DNA of 52,767 nucleotides, taken from IMG/VR virus record IMGVR_UViG_3300009499_000013, positions 1 to 52,767 of that record, one strand, 5' to 3'. Source of the stretch: a virus. The translations under genes were made by a program, and so were the position numbers. The stretch's first letter is position 1; each line of letters starts with the position of its first letter. This document shows positions 38,594 to 47,156 of the stretch, in pieces. The notes under the pieces were generated by a model. It was not told the origin of the DNA and ran no database searches. It saw only the letters and a program-made list of their open reading frames with translations.

Positions 38594-41500
38594 CTTGTCG
38601 GTTTCTCAGTGCTGACGATGCCATGCTCTGATAGCACTTTCGCTAGCTTATCTGCCTCCATCGTGACGTTGACGTTTAGCGTTATGTTTAGCTGACCCTG
38701 CTTAACGCGGAATTTTTCGTTGTCTATGCCAAGCTTATCTGCAAGCGCCTTTAGCTTTATGTCTAGATTAACGATATCAAGGTTCGCTAGACTGTCGTTA
38801 ATTGTGTTTGCTTCATCAATCATTGATGTGATGACAGCGACTGCGGGTGATGTGAAGTTTTTAACGCCCTTAATCACGCTAGAGCTGCTAAGAGCATCTG
38901 ATATCGCCTTAAGACTCTTATCAGCAATCATCTCCATGTTCGACGGCATGATGCTCAGGCTATCACTCAGGCTCTTTGAAATATTGGTACCCATGGCCAT
39001 TGCCTCTGTCGATGGCGAGTGAATACCCCACACGTCCTTGAATGCTTGGATGCCACTTGAAGCTGCATCGCTGAACGTGCTCTTGACGCTTGAAAATGCT
39101 TTATCAAATCCCTTCTTAAGACCATCAGCTAGCGCGCCGCCCATGCTTGTGATACCGCTGATGATTCCCTTGACTACGCTGACGCCGACATCAACGAATG
39201 TATCCCATGCTCCTGACACCCATCCAGTCAATGACTTGATGATGTCTCCAAACGACATATTCATCAAAACGTTTGCTGCTTTAAGAGTTTCATTGAACTT
39301 ATCAGACAACCAACCAAAGAATGTCCCGAGCGCACTGAATAGGTCGCCGACGCCCTTCGTGATGTCCTTTAACATTGAGCCGATGATTGGTATCTGTCCC
39401 AGTGCATCTCCAATCTTATAAGCAAACGACGCAATGACACCAGATACTACCTGCAACGCGGTCGATGTCATCTTTAAAAGCCATGGGATAAGCTTTGTGA
39501 TGACGATTGCAAGGCCCTTCATCAACCATATACCGAGTTGTGTTGTGATACCGATTGTCAGTGCAGGAAGCTTATACACGAACAACTTAAGTTGGTCTCC
39601 AATGAAACTAACGAGCCTATCTCCAAAATTAGATGCTGCAGTCTGTACGTCTGCAGAGCTACCATTCATCACCGCAGATATCAGCTCACCCAACGAACCG
39701 AATATCTCAATTCCCTCTCTTACTGTTTCTCTAAACATCCTTGCAATCTCTTTACCGAAAGGCAAAGATGTTATTCCATCAAACAGGCTCTTTGATAACG
39801 ATGCGGCCTGCTTTCCAATCATCTTAATCACACTGTCTGGTATCAACCCAAACGAAATCGTGTCAGCAATGCCTGCTATGGATGCACCAACCATTGAGTC
39901 CGTCTTACCAAACTCTTTGCTCAAATCATCACGAAACTTCTTCATTCCCCTATTTGTACCGATTGCTGTCGCTAGCACTCCACCGATAAGAGCTGGGATG
40001 ATGACAAACGGGCTAGCCAATGCAGTAGCCAATGTCTCTCCAGCTCCTGCTAATATTCCACTAGCAGATGAGATTCCTCCACCAGACACCCACGTTGCAA
40101 GACCACTCAACGCTGCCTGCGAAACGCTAAAAACAAGCGCTGATGTTGCTGCCTTGATGAATGCAGACCCAAATATGACGCTAGCTGCACCTATCGCTAG
40201 TGGTGTGAGCGCACCCTTAATATCATCACCGTGCTTATCCCATATCTTTTCAAGCATTGTCTTGAATGCAGGCCAAAGCTTCTTGATTGGGCCGTTATCA
40301 TTATTGAACTCCTTGATGATTGGGTCAAGTAACGACCTCGCGATGCCTCCTCCAGGGATGTTCTTTGGCATACCCTCACCAGTGATGATGCTAGTGATGA
40401 TTTGGAATATCTGAACAGCTCCGTTCGAAAATTCTCTAATTAAACCAGCGACGATATTACCGATTGCACTGAACAGCTGCTTACCATTGCCCTCTGCACC
40501 CTTTACATCAAATGATGATAAAAACTCTGAGAATGATGACTTTAGCTCAACAAAAAGCCTTGAGACTGCCCCGGGGCCATCTTTGATTGTCTTAAAGAAC
40601 TTCATGAATGAATCACGAACGCCTGTTATGAACTTACCAAAGGGTGCGAAACCATCTCCAACCTTGAGCATATTTCGCAGACCCTCAGTGATTCCCTTGA
40701 TACCTGGGAAGAAGTCCATGAATGCTTGCCCCATCTCAATTCCTACCTGATACGTTCTATGCAATGCACCATGAAGCTTAACCATCAGGTCTCTAAAATC
40801 ACGTGCGTTGAATATTCCGCGTGCAAAACCGTCAGCAAGCGCTTGTAAAAATCCAGCGAATTGCTTAAACGGTTTAATGACACGCTCAATCGATTTTTGC
40901 ACCTCTGCGACAGCTTCAGCGGTTGTAAGTTGTCGTTGTTCTGTTATCTTCCCCTGTTTTTCAAGCTCTTGCATTGAAATACCAGCGTTCTTTTGTGATA
41001 ATGCAACCCTAGCGGTCTCTTCAGACAAACCAGTCGTCTGTGCAAGTAGCTTAAGCTCCTGACGTGATAACATGTCTGCAGACTTTCCCGTTGATAAGAA
41101 AGCTCTTCTAAGCTCTTCGATACGCTCAGCAGGGTTCTCTGATTTCATTAGTTTAATTGCATCAACATTTGCGCCGAACGCTTGTGAAAGCATCGCAGCG
41201 CTCTCTGCAGCGCTTTCAAACGTATCAAACTTATCAACGACACCAAGTAAATCTTGAACATCAAGTCCAAGCTTTCTTGCATAAACACTCACCCTCGCAA
41301 GCTCTTTTGGTGCCATGTTGCCGAAATGCTTGACATCACCCACCATCAAGCCCATATCACGAGAAATGAGCTTTTGAGATACTCCAAACTTTTTGCCGAA
41401 ATCGACAGAGAACTTTGTCATCTCCTTCAGCTGTGAAGATATCGGCGAACCCACTGCTTTCGCTCTTTTTGCGAGAGCCTTCATGTTTTCATCAGTCAGG

Positions 41501-42303
41501 CCAAGACCCTTCTGAAGAAGCATGACAGCGCCATTTCCTTTGAGAATCTCATCACTGAAAAGCTCAAACGTTGCACCCATTGCTGTCGCTAGCTTATTGA
41601 CTGCCTGAAGTCGTTCATCCAACGACCCAAAGACACGATACCCGCCCAAACCGATGTTTTCGAACCCAGTGCCTATGTTCTTAGCTGTCTCAATGATGTC
41701 TCTGCCTGAACCTGAGTTGATATCGCCGAACTGCTTTCGAACCTCTTCCGTCGCTCGTGCTATGGCCTCCATCAGTGGCACAAGCTTATTCGAGATTGCA
41801 ATCAATGCACTGAGCGACCTGAATGGTATCGCTGCGATTGATAGGCTTGTGTCTTTTATCCCCTTCGTCATCGCGCCGACAAGTCCTATGGTCGCGCTCA
41901 ATGTATGCTTAACAAGCTTGAATCCACTTATGAGACCGTCAGCGAATCCAGCGACCGCAGCGCTAGCTGGGCCGTATTGCTTCGTCAGTTTTTCTGTTGC
42001 AATCTTTAGACCCGTTGTCGCATCCTTCGATTTCAATATTTTTTCTGCAATTTTTATCGCAGAGACCTGCCCAGATATCTGCAACTCTTCGAAACGCTCT
42101 GTCGTATCACCAAGAGCCTCGTGCATGCTCTTGATTGTTGCGAGGATATCCTCCTGCTTCGGTTCAACCTCAGTCCATGCCTGCTTCAATCCGATGACAT
42201 CAGCTAGCTGTGATTTAACGAGCTTTGATTGCTCACTAAGCAACTCGTTTCGTGCAGTAAGAACACGATTAAGTGCTAGCTGTAATTCAAGTTGAGATGC
42301 CAC
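38590..42303 (-). CDS. Tape measure protein
   Basis: The tape measure sets tail length and is ejected with DNA. The 1,237-residue protein is helical from its start (SQLELQLALNRVLTARNELL). It has long amphipathic helices, several hydrophobic stretches around residues 690-800 (FIKAATSALVFSVSQAALSG, SPFVIIPALIGGVLATAIG) and 950-985, and a conserved DVWGIHSPSTEAMAMG motif near the C-terminus, found in many tape measures. At about 1.5 angstrom per residue the tail would be close to 185 nm (inference). The chaperone genes upstream and the tube genes nearby fit. Confidence 0.9.
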   Translation of the reverse strand: MASQLELQLALNRVLTARNELLSEQSKLVKSQLADVIGLKQAWTEVEPKQEDILATIKSMHEALGDTTERFEELQISGQVSAIKIAEKILKSKDATTGLKIATEKLTKQYGPASAAVAGFADGLISGFKLVKHTLSATIGLVGAMTKGIKDTSLSIAAIPFRSLSALIAISNKLVPLMEAIARATEEVRKQFGDINSGSGRDIIETAKNIGTGFENIGLGGYRVFGSLDERLQAVNKLATAMGATFELFSDEILKGNGAVMLLQKGLGLTDENMKALAKRAKAVGSPISSQLKEMTKFSVDFGKKFGVSQKLISRDMGLMVGDVKHFGNMAPKELARVSVYARKLGLDVQDLLGVVDKFDTFESAAESAAMLSQAFGANVDAIKLMKSENPAERIEELRRAFLSTGKSADMLSRQELKLLAQTTGLSEETARVALSQKNAGISMQELEKQGKITEQRQLTTAEAVAEVQKSIERVIKPFKQFAGFLQALADGFARGIFNARDFRDLMVKLHGALHRTYQVGIEMGQAFMDFFPGIKGITEGLRNMLKVGDGFAPFGKFITGVRDSFMKFFKTIKDGPGAVSRLFVELKSSFSEFLSSFDVKGAEGNGKQLFSAIGNIVAGLIREFSNGAVQIFQIITSIITGEGMPKNIPGGGIARSLLDPIIKEFNNDNGPIKKLWPAFKTMLEKIWDKHGDDIKGALTPLAIGAASVIFGSAFIKAATSALVFSVSQAALSGLATWVSGGGISSASGILAGAGETLATALASPFVIIPALIGGVLATAIGTNRGMKKFRDDLSKEFGKTDSMVGASIAGIADTISFGLIPDSVIKMIGKQAASLSKSLFDGITSLPFGKEIARMFRETVREGIEIFGSLGELISAVMNGSSADVQTAASNFGDRLVSFIGDQLKLFVYKLPALTIGITTQLGIWLMKGLAIVITKLIPWLLKMTSTALQVVSGVIASFAYKIGDALGQIPIIGSMLKDITKGVGDLFSALGTFFGWLSDKFNETLKAANVLMNMSFGDIIKSLTGWVSGAWDTFVDVGVSVVKGIISGITSMGGALADGLKKGFDKAFSSVKSTFSDAASSGIQAFKDVWGIHSPSTEAMAMGTNISKSLSDSLSIMPSNMEMIADKSLKAISDALSSSSVIKGVKNFTSPAVAVITSMIDEANTINDSLANLDIVNLDIKLKALADKLGIDNEKFRVKQGQLNITLNVNVTMEADKLAKVLSEHGIVSTEKPTR

Positions 42304-42351
42304 TCATCACACCGATAGTCTTAAGTATGACGTGGTGAAGTTTGACGTTGT

Positions 42352-42645
42352 TTAAAGTGGCCAAGGAACGCCGAGAATACGCTCAAACTCATCAGCGTCC
42401 ACGTGTGCTAACTGAAGCTTATCCATGATTGATTGCACGGTTGCACCGGGCCTATGAAGCTCATTCTGAAACGCCTTAGATGAAAGAAGCGCGCGCTTCA
42501 GAATGTCAATCTCATCAGGCGTCCCTTTAATCTTTATGTTCGTCGCTTTTCCAAGAATTGATGCAGCAACACCCGCCAAGAACAGTTTTCCGACAGTGCT
42601 GATTTGAAAATTATCGAAAAAACCCTCGTTCAACGTCTTACCCAT
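42352..42645 (-). CDS. Small tail-assembly region protein
   Basis: The 97-residue protein (MGKTLNEGFFDNFQISTVGK) has a short hydrophobic alpha segment (LFLAGVAASILG) and a C-terminal helix ending ERILGVPWPL. It lies between the second chaperone gene and the tape measure. Function unknown; its place suggests tail assembly. Confidence 0.6.
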   Translation of the reverse strand: MGKTLNEGFFDNFQISTVGKLFLAGVAASILGKATNIKIKGTPDEIDILKRALLSSKAFQNELHRPGATVQSIMDKLQLAHVDADEFERILGVPWPL

Positions 42646-42661
42646 GTCTTTACCTATTCAG

Positions 42662-42856
42662 CTAGAACCTCTTCTTATGGGGTTGTGATTTACTCAACAA
42701 CCGTGCAATGGTCGCATCGTTCTTGTCGTGACTATCGTCTTCACTTCCTGACTGCTTCTCAAGCTCAGCGTTGATTCTTTGTATGAACCATTGTCTCCAT
42801 TTAATTGGTAGGTTCCATGCTTCAACAAATGAAAACCCACCATGATATGTGAGCAA
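42662..42856 (-). CDS. Second tail-assembly chaperone-like protein, possibly made by frameshift
   Basis: The reading frame encodes HGGFSFVEAWNLPIKWRQWF near its start, a pattern I recognise from short proteins that follow gp26-like genes in T4-like phages, and a basic end (SKSQPHKKRF). The only possible start in place is TTG 42856, with no ribosome site. The frame stays open leftward from the T7 run at 42902-42908 of the gp26-like gene, so this may normally be a C-terminal extension made by +1 frameshifting. If translated alone it has 64 residues. Confidence 0.6.
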   Translation of the reverse strand: MLTYHGGFSFVEAWNLPIKWRQWFIQRINAELEKQSGSEDDSHDKNDATIARLLSKSQPHKKRF

Positions 42857-42884
42857 GAACGTCGGTTCAAGAAAGACATCCTGG

Positions 42885-43730
42885 TCATTCGGACCCAGGC
42901 CAAAAAAACTCTGGCCCCAGGGACACGCTCACCTCCCCGGTGTAATTACATGATGGACACGTCATTTCACCGTTGAGCTGCATCCCTGGCTCATTGTCTT
43001 GAATGAATCGACGAAGTGCCTTTGAGTCAAATGCTGGCATACGAGGAATTGCTAACGCAATCTGATTTCTGTCTGTGATTCCGTTGATGGACACGACGGA
43101 CTGTATAAGCCCTGATGTAATGATATCAGCGTCTCCAACACCCGGACCAATCTTCTTTTTTTGCGTTTGTGCAACAGAAAACTCTTCCTCATCAGCACCC
43201 GTCAAAAACCTAAAACGCACGACTGCCTTTGTCTGTGGCAACGTCATCTCAAAAAGATTCATACCATTTTCCACGGGCTTAAGCGAGAGGTATCTGATAG
43301 GGAATTTTTCTAGGTTAAACACCTGCTGTGATTTTTCTTCACACTCAGTGCATGATACCTTAAACTTGTAATCTGCACCGTATCCTGAGATACGTGCTGC
43401 TATCATTATGACTGAGCGGTCGCCCATCAACATCTCACGTGCGTTGATTTTTTTGTCTTGCAGACATGATTGCACAAACTGCGTTAGAAGTGTGCCTTTC
43501 TTTGCAAGCGATTTATTAGTTAGAATGTTTTCCTGAGCCGCTGTCATTGATGAAATAACGACACTTGTTTTTCCTGATAGGGGGTGACCCTCTGGATACA
43601 CACTACCCATTGAAGGAAGAGGTACATCAATCGTCGGAACATCAAAAACTAGGCCTGTCTGGTTTTGAACGTGTTGTCTTTCTTCACCTGCTGGAATGAA
43701 GATTTCGTTCTTACGTGGTGTGTCAATCAT
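42885..43730 (-). CDS. gp26-like tail/baseplate-hub assembly protein with zinc knuckles
   Basis: The 281-residue protein matches the T4 gp26/gp51-type layout: a linear N-terminus with VPTIDVPLPSMGSVYPEGHP, a SSMTAAQENILTNKSL helix, and a first Cys set (VSCTECEEK). Then come FRFLTGADEEEFSVAQ, a LRRFIQDNEPGMQLNGEMTC segment and a second set (CPSCNYTGEV). It ends GPEFFWPGSE. It is placed where tail-assembly chaperones lie in other phages, directly before the tape measure. ATG 43730 starts it. The TTT TTT TGG near the end is a possible +1 slip site. Confidence 0.8.
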   Translation of the reverse strand: MIDTPRKNEIFIPAGEERQHVQNQTGLVFDVPTIDVPLPSMGSVYPEGHPLSGKTSVVISSMTAAQENILTNKSLAKKGTLLTQFVQSCLQDKKINAREMLMGDRSVIMIAARISGYGADYKFKVSCTECEEKSQQVFNLEKFPIRYLSLKPVENGMNLFEMTLPQTKAVVRFRFLTGADEEEFSVAQTQKKKIGPGVGDADIITSGLIQSVVSINGITDRNQIALAIPRMPAFDSKALRRFIQDNEPGMQLNGEMTCPSCNYTGEVSVSLGPEFFWPGSE

Positions 43731-43769
43731 CGTATGATACTATATCACATAACGCTATTTTCTGTTAGG

Positions 43770-44819
43770 TTAAAGCCCACTTCCTGATGCTGGACCCAAT
43801 GCAAACGCATCGTTATTCGTGTTATTGTGTGTCGCGCTCACCTTAAAAATCTGGTCGATGCCACCGCTTTGAAAACGAACTATGCCTCCAGCTTCATCAG
43901 ATGTATGAAATACACCTCTGTATATCCCTAATGCACGAGCTGGTGCCGCTCCTGTAGCACCTGCACCGTAAGCAGAAACCGGATACACAACCTGCCTAGA
44001 ACCAGCTGGTGTTGCTTTCCACGTCGAATAGTCATCATATGCGACAGTTTGCGTACCGTCCTTAAACATATATTGCCATACGTTAGTACTCAATCCAGAA
44101 GTTGCATCTCCGTATGCTACACCACCAGACACAATGAACACACCGGCGTGGCTTGTCGAATTTGTGTTGTTATGACCGAAAAATGTTGTGAGTGATGACC
44201 AGAATGTTGTTGAGATAACAACTGGTCCTGACGTAACAATCCCGTATATGCGGAAATTGTTTTCTCCGCTCAAACCGTCATGGCTCTCCACGACAGCTCC
44301 AGCCAGGAATCCAAACGTTCCCGATGACGATGACCTATCCTTGAAGCCAACAAAGATGTTGTCCTCGCTCTCAAGCACGAACGATGCGCTTATCGAGCCT
44401 GTGTTTGCGCAGAACCAGTATCCGCTCCAACGCGGGTTGCCAGTCGCTGTCTGAAAGGGTCTGTCAGCGTTCTGCCCCCTGAAGCTTCCCGAACCGTTCT
44501 CGGTGATGTCGGGCGTCAGTCCGACCGCGAGTCGATACTGATACGTTGCTGCTGCCGCGGCATCATCAGGCGCCCTATAAGCCGTCGAACCCGTGATGTT
44601 GTATGCCAACACGACGTTGCAATTGCTTGACGTGCTGTATGTCGCATTCGGCCTGAAGAGCAGAGATGTCGTTCCCGTGTTCGGTGTCTCAACAAGCGTC
44701 CAATACTGACAGCTCTGAAGCTGTGATTTCAAAGTTGCGATAACGTTCGTTGCCGCTGTCGATGACGGGATGCTCGGGGTCGCCGCGATGCGCCAATTGA
44801 GCTTCGGAAGGTTTGTCAT
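43770..44819 (-). CDS. Virion surface protein, paralogue of the next gene upstream
   Basis: The 349-residue protein is beta rich (Thr/Ser/Gly/Ala) and shares with the protein encoded at 44821-45921 a helix plus WxLVE/WLVDV strand (LKSQLQSCQYWTLVETP), a GxTPDITENGSGSF/GFTPDVTPNN block, a RWSGYW/RWSKYY block and a SEDNIFVGFKDR/SQETLWVGFKGR block. The pair looks like an ancient duplication. It could form a tail collar, whisker or fibre module; no named family was recognised. It lies next to the gp26-like gene. Confidence 0.6.
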   Translation of the reverse strand: MTNLPKLNWRIAATPSIPSSTAATNVIATLKSQLQSCQYWTLVETPNTGTTSLLFRPNATYSTSSNCNVVLAYNITGSTAYRAPDDAAAAATYQYRLAVGLTPDITENGSGSFRGQNADRPFQTATGNPRWSGYWFCANTGSISASFVLESEDNIFVGFKDRSSSSGTFGFLAGAVVESHDGLSGENNFRIYGIVTSGPVVISTTFWSSLTTFFGHNNTNSTSHAGVFIVSGGVAYGDATSGLSTNVWQYMFKDGTQTVAYDDYSTWKATPAGSRQVVYPVSAYGAGATGAAPARALGIYRGVFHTSDEAGGIVRFQSGGIDQIFKVSATHNNTNNDAFALGPASGSGL

Positions 44820-44820
44820 A

Positions 44821-45921
44821 TCACTGCCTGTTCAGGAAGACGATTGCATCTGATGAGTTTAATGAATCGGGCCCAAATGTGATACCAACTGTCGACGTCG
44901 CATTGACACCTGTTGCAATTAACATCAAAGCAGGGAAATCTTGCGTCATGTATGTCTGTCGTAAGAACCCGATTAACCTCATCGGCGAGGCGGCCGAAAC
45001 GATTGGTATCGGCCATCCAATGAGACTCTCTGTTGATGTGGTGTGCTGACCCCTGTCTGATGATGTGTCTGACGCACCTGCAAGTGTTGCTTGTGCAACC
45101 CTACTAACTAGTTCCCATGTATTTGAATTTGCTGCGCCTGTTGCAGTCGGTGCGTTCGGCACACCTCCTGAGACAGGGAAAACACCAGCCAAACACGTGT
45201 TTACTGTCGTGGTATTACCAAAAAATCCAGATGTCAACGTTGATAACCACGTCGCACCAAATGTTGCAGCGGTCATCGTCATCCCATACACACGCCCTGT
45301 CGAGCCCGTCTCCTGCTCACCGCTACCGCTATCACAGCTCTGGATGAAGGCTCCGCAGCCGATGCCGTAGTGGTTTGTGTTGCCTCTGCGACCCTTAAAT
45401 CCGACCCAGAGCGTCTCCTGGCTCTCAATGAGATACATCTGGTCAGCTGAGTTCGTGCCATTCAAGAAACCCGTGTAATACTTGCTCCAACGAACGTTTG
45501 GGCCCCATGGCCTGTCTGAGTTCCACGACCCAGTTACCCATACGTTATTCGGTGTGACGTCGGGCGTGAAGCCCATCAAGAACGCGTTCGTGGTCGCTGT
45601 GTCAGCCACACCTGCAGTTCTATCCTGCATTATCTGCGTCGTCGTTGCACCACCGAGCGCACCTGAGACGTTCATCGTTGCGATGATGCGCATGTTCTGC
45701 GTCGAAGAGTAGTCAGGGTTGGGCTTGAGCACCAACGCCTCAGTCGCACTCCCCGTCACGTCCTGCACATCAACGAGCCAGTAGCTCGACGACTGGATGA
45801 GGCGCTGAAGTGTATACATGAGATACTGCTTCGAGGCATTCCCAGAGGCTCCAGGCTGTGCGACGCCAGAGACGATTGCGACGGGTCCGACGAGGTTCCA
45901 TGTTAAGGTTGGTAGCACCAT
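44821..45921 (-). CDS. Virion surface protein, paralogue of the downstream gene
   Basis: The 366-residue protein begins MVLPTLTWNLVGPVAIVSGV and shares at least four blocks with its neighbour at 43770-44819. Codon use in this stretch is more GC-rich than in the surrounding genes, which may point to separate acquisition (impression by eye). It ends one base before the neighbour's ATG and follows a 109-residue beta-rich protein without a gap. Function not known; probably virion surface. Confidence 0.6.
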   Translation of the reverse strand: MVLPTLTWNLVGPVAIVSGVAQPGASGNASKQYLMYTLQRLIQSSSYWLVDVQDVTGSATEALVLKPNPDYSSTQNMRIIATMNVSGALGGATTTQIMQDRTAGVADTATTNAFLMGFTPDVTPNNVWVTGSWNSDRPWGPNVRWSKYYTGFLNGTNSADQMYLIESQETLWVGFKGRRGNTNHYGIGCGAFIQSCDSGSGEQETGSTGRVYGMTMTAATFGATWLSTLTSGFFGNTTTVNTCLAGVFPVSGGVPNAPTATGAANSNTWELVSRVAQATLAGASDTSSDRGQHTTSTESLIGWPIPIVSAASPMRLIGFLRQTYMTQDFPALMLIATGVNATSTVGITFGPDSLNSSDAIVFLNRQ

Positions 45922-46251
45922 TTAGACGACCCTCACTGCGCTTCCAGAAAATACAAGAATATCGGTTGAAATGTTAAACGCAGGTATGAAATTTAGTGCA
46001 ACGACAATCGGTGCACGTGTCCAACCGTTTCCGAACGTATCAGGTGTCCCACCGGTGATTGTGATGAACCCATTCGCGGCGTCGATTGATGTTCTGTAGT
46101 TATAGACGACCATCGTGGAGCTCAGTACTCCAGTGTAGTTGGGCATTGTCATTATTGATGTTGGTGTTGCAAAGGGCGAAACAGTCAGCCAATAAACCCA
46201 ACCAGCCGTCCCTGTATCACGGGCACGCATGTAGTATGTCTGAATATCCAC
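45922..46251 (-). CDS. Small beta-rich virion protein
   Basis: The 109-residue protein (MDIQTYYMRARDTGTAGWVY) is all-beta by composition, with IDAANGFITITGGTPDTFGN and a hydrophobic C-terminus (ISTDILVFSGSAVRVV). It ends directly before the larger paralogue and is probably its assembly or attachment partner. No family recognised. Confidence 0.55.
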   Translation of the reverse strand: MDIQTYYMRARDTGTAGWVYWLTVSPFATPTSIMTMPNYTGVLSSTMVVYNYRTSIDAANGFITITGGTPDTFGNGWTRAPIVVALNFIPAFNISTDILVFSGSAVRVV

Positions 46252-46291
46252 CTCTGATAGGTATTCAGCCGCACATTTGGCAAATTGACAA

Positions 46292-46489
46292 TCATTTCAA
46301 CATTAAGAATGATATCGTCAAATCATCAATGTCTTTTTTTTCTCCAAATTGCGTTAATACGACGTAAGTTTGTCCAAAACGTCCCACAACTACATTCAAA
46401 ACAACGCAACATTTACCGTAATAGCTATCGAGTTGCTCAAATACAATAAGTTCACCAACTGTGTGGTGCTGCGCTTTATGCGTCGTCAT
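46292..46489 (-). CDS. Small barrel-like protein 1
   Basis: A 65-residue protein with the pattern HTVGELIVFEQLDSYYGKCC, VVGRFGQTYVVLTQFGEK: a strand-turn-strand opening that resembles SH3/KOW-like barrels. It overlaps the next small gene by 14 bases. Function unknown. Confidence 0.5.
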   Translation of the reverse strand: MTTHKAQHHTVGELIVFEQLDSYYGKCCVVLNVVVGRFGQTYVVLTQFGEKKDIDDLTISFLMLK

Positions 46490-46688
46490 ATAAGTTTAGT
46501 TTAATCGGTTCAAACGTTGCAAACAAAAAAGTTACATCAGATTTTTCTTCTAAAAATCCATCAGATGTAAGAACAGTGTACCACGAAAAAATCTTACCAT
46601 GTTGTTCAATCGAGCTTCTGATGAAGATGCATGGCTCGTTGTCGATGAACACGAGGTCTCCCAATCGAAGCTTTGAGGCATCAATCAT
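46476..46688 (-). CDS. Small barrel-like protein 2
   Basis: A 70-residue protein with SKLRLGDLVFIDNEPCIFIR and KIFSWYTVLTSDGF strands, likely a small SH3-like barrel and a distant cousin of the one downstream. It overlaps both neighbours (14 and 4 bases). Function unknown. Confidence 0.5.
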   Translation of the reverse strand: MIDASKLRLGDLVFIDNEPCIFIRSSIEQHGKIFSWYTVLTSDGFLEEKSDVTFLFATFEPIKLNLYDDA

Positions 46689-46915
46689 ATGTTCTCAAGC
46701 ACCGTAATGTTATACATGCGTGTGTAAGACCACGTTACAACATTCATCTTAGATAATGACAAAAATTTGATGAACTGATGCCCGAGCCAGACGTCTGGTA
46801 AATCTGGTAAATCAACCGTCTGCAAAAAGATACCGACGTCTGTCTTGAACTCAAAACCGTTACTATGATTCACGGTTTCATAATATAGAAAAGTGAACAG
46901 AGCTCCTTCCACCAT
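46685..46915 (-). CDS. Small hypothetical protein 3
   Basis: A 76-residue protein with aromatic strands (GALFTFLYYETVNHSNGFEF) and a C-terminal VVTWSYTRMYNITVLENI. It starts inside the 3' end of the zinc-finger gene (38-base overlap) and ends by ATGA overlap. Probably a small beta fold. No family recognised. Confidence 0.45.
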   Translation of the reverse strand: MVEGALFTFLYYETVNHSNGFEFKTDVGIFLQTVDLPDLPDVWLGHQFIKFLSLSKMNVVTWSYTRMYNITVLENI

Positions 46916-47078
46916 TTACATAGAATATCACACGTGATGGGACGATATCATTGCAACGTGATTGGCGTCTCTCTTCATCGACGATGTTATGTGTCGTTTT
47001 AAGGTGTAAAGATAATGTAGGTTCTTTGCTAAACGATAAAGAGCAAATTGGGCATGCTAATGTCTTGAGCGGTCTCAT
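46878..47078 (-). CDS. Small C2H2 zinc-finger protein
   Basis: The 66-residue protein carries a single C2H2 finger, CPICSLSFSKEPTLSLHLKT followed by TH (Cys9, Cys12, His25, His30; spacing 2-12-4), as in eukaryotic-type or MucR-like fingers, then a basic tail. The fingers of the split-intein homing endonuclease are similar but have spacing 2-10-4. A nucleic-acid-binding role is plausible. It is the first gene after a gap with a promoter-like -10. Confidence 0.6.
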   Translation of the reverse strand: MRPLKTLACPICSLSFSKEPTLSLHLKTTHNIVDEERRQSRCNDIVPSRVIFYVNGGRSSVHFSIL

Positions 47079-47079
47079 T

Positions 47080-47118
47080 GATTATGGTGCACAAGATTTA
47101 GCACCATTAATCATTATA
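47080..47118 (-). promoter_or_regulatory. Promoter-like -10 and leader hairpin before the zinc-finger gene
   Basis: On the minus strand an exact TATAAT is at 47118-47113, with a poor -35. Downstream, ATGGTGC (near 47106) and GCACCAT (near 47083) can form a 7-bp hairpin with a 10-base loop just before ATG 47078. It is in the 78-base gap after the tail tube gene stop. Confidence 0.35.
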
Positions 47119-47156
47119 ATATCATGCTGTGGTACATGACACCAAACAATAGCAAC

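Noticed and set aside
39434-40414. Plus-strand frame of 326 codons
   Set aside because: It is antisense to the tape measure gene, has no recognisable domain and fits a shadow frame.
42694-42903. The -1 frame product after the gp26-like gene
   Set aside because: It lacks the HGGFSFVEAW pattern, is rich in Ser/Arg/Cys as expected of an out-of-frame reading, and needs the less plausible slip.
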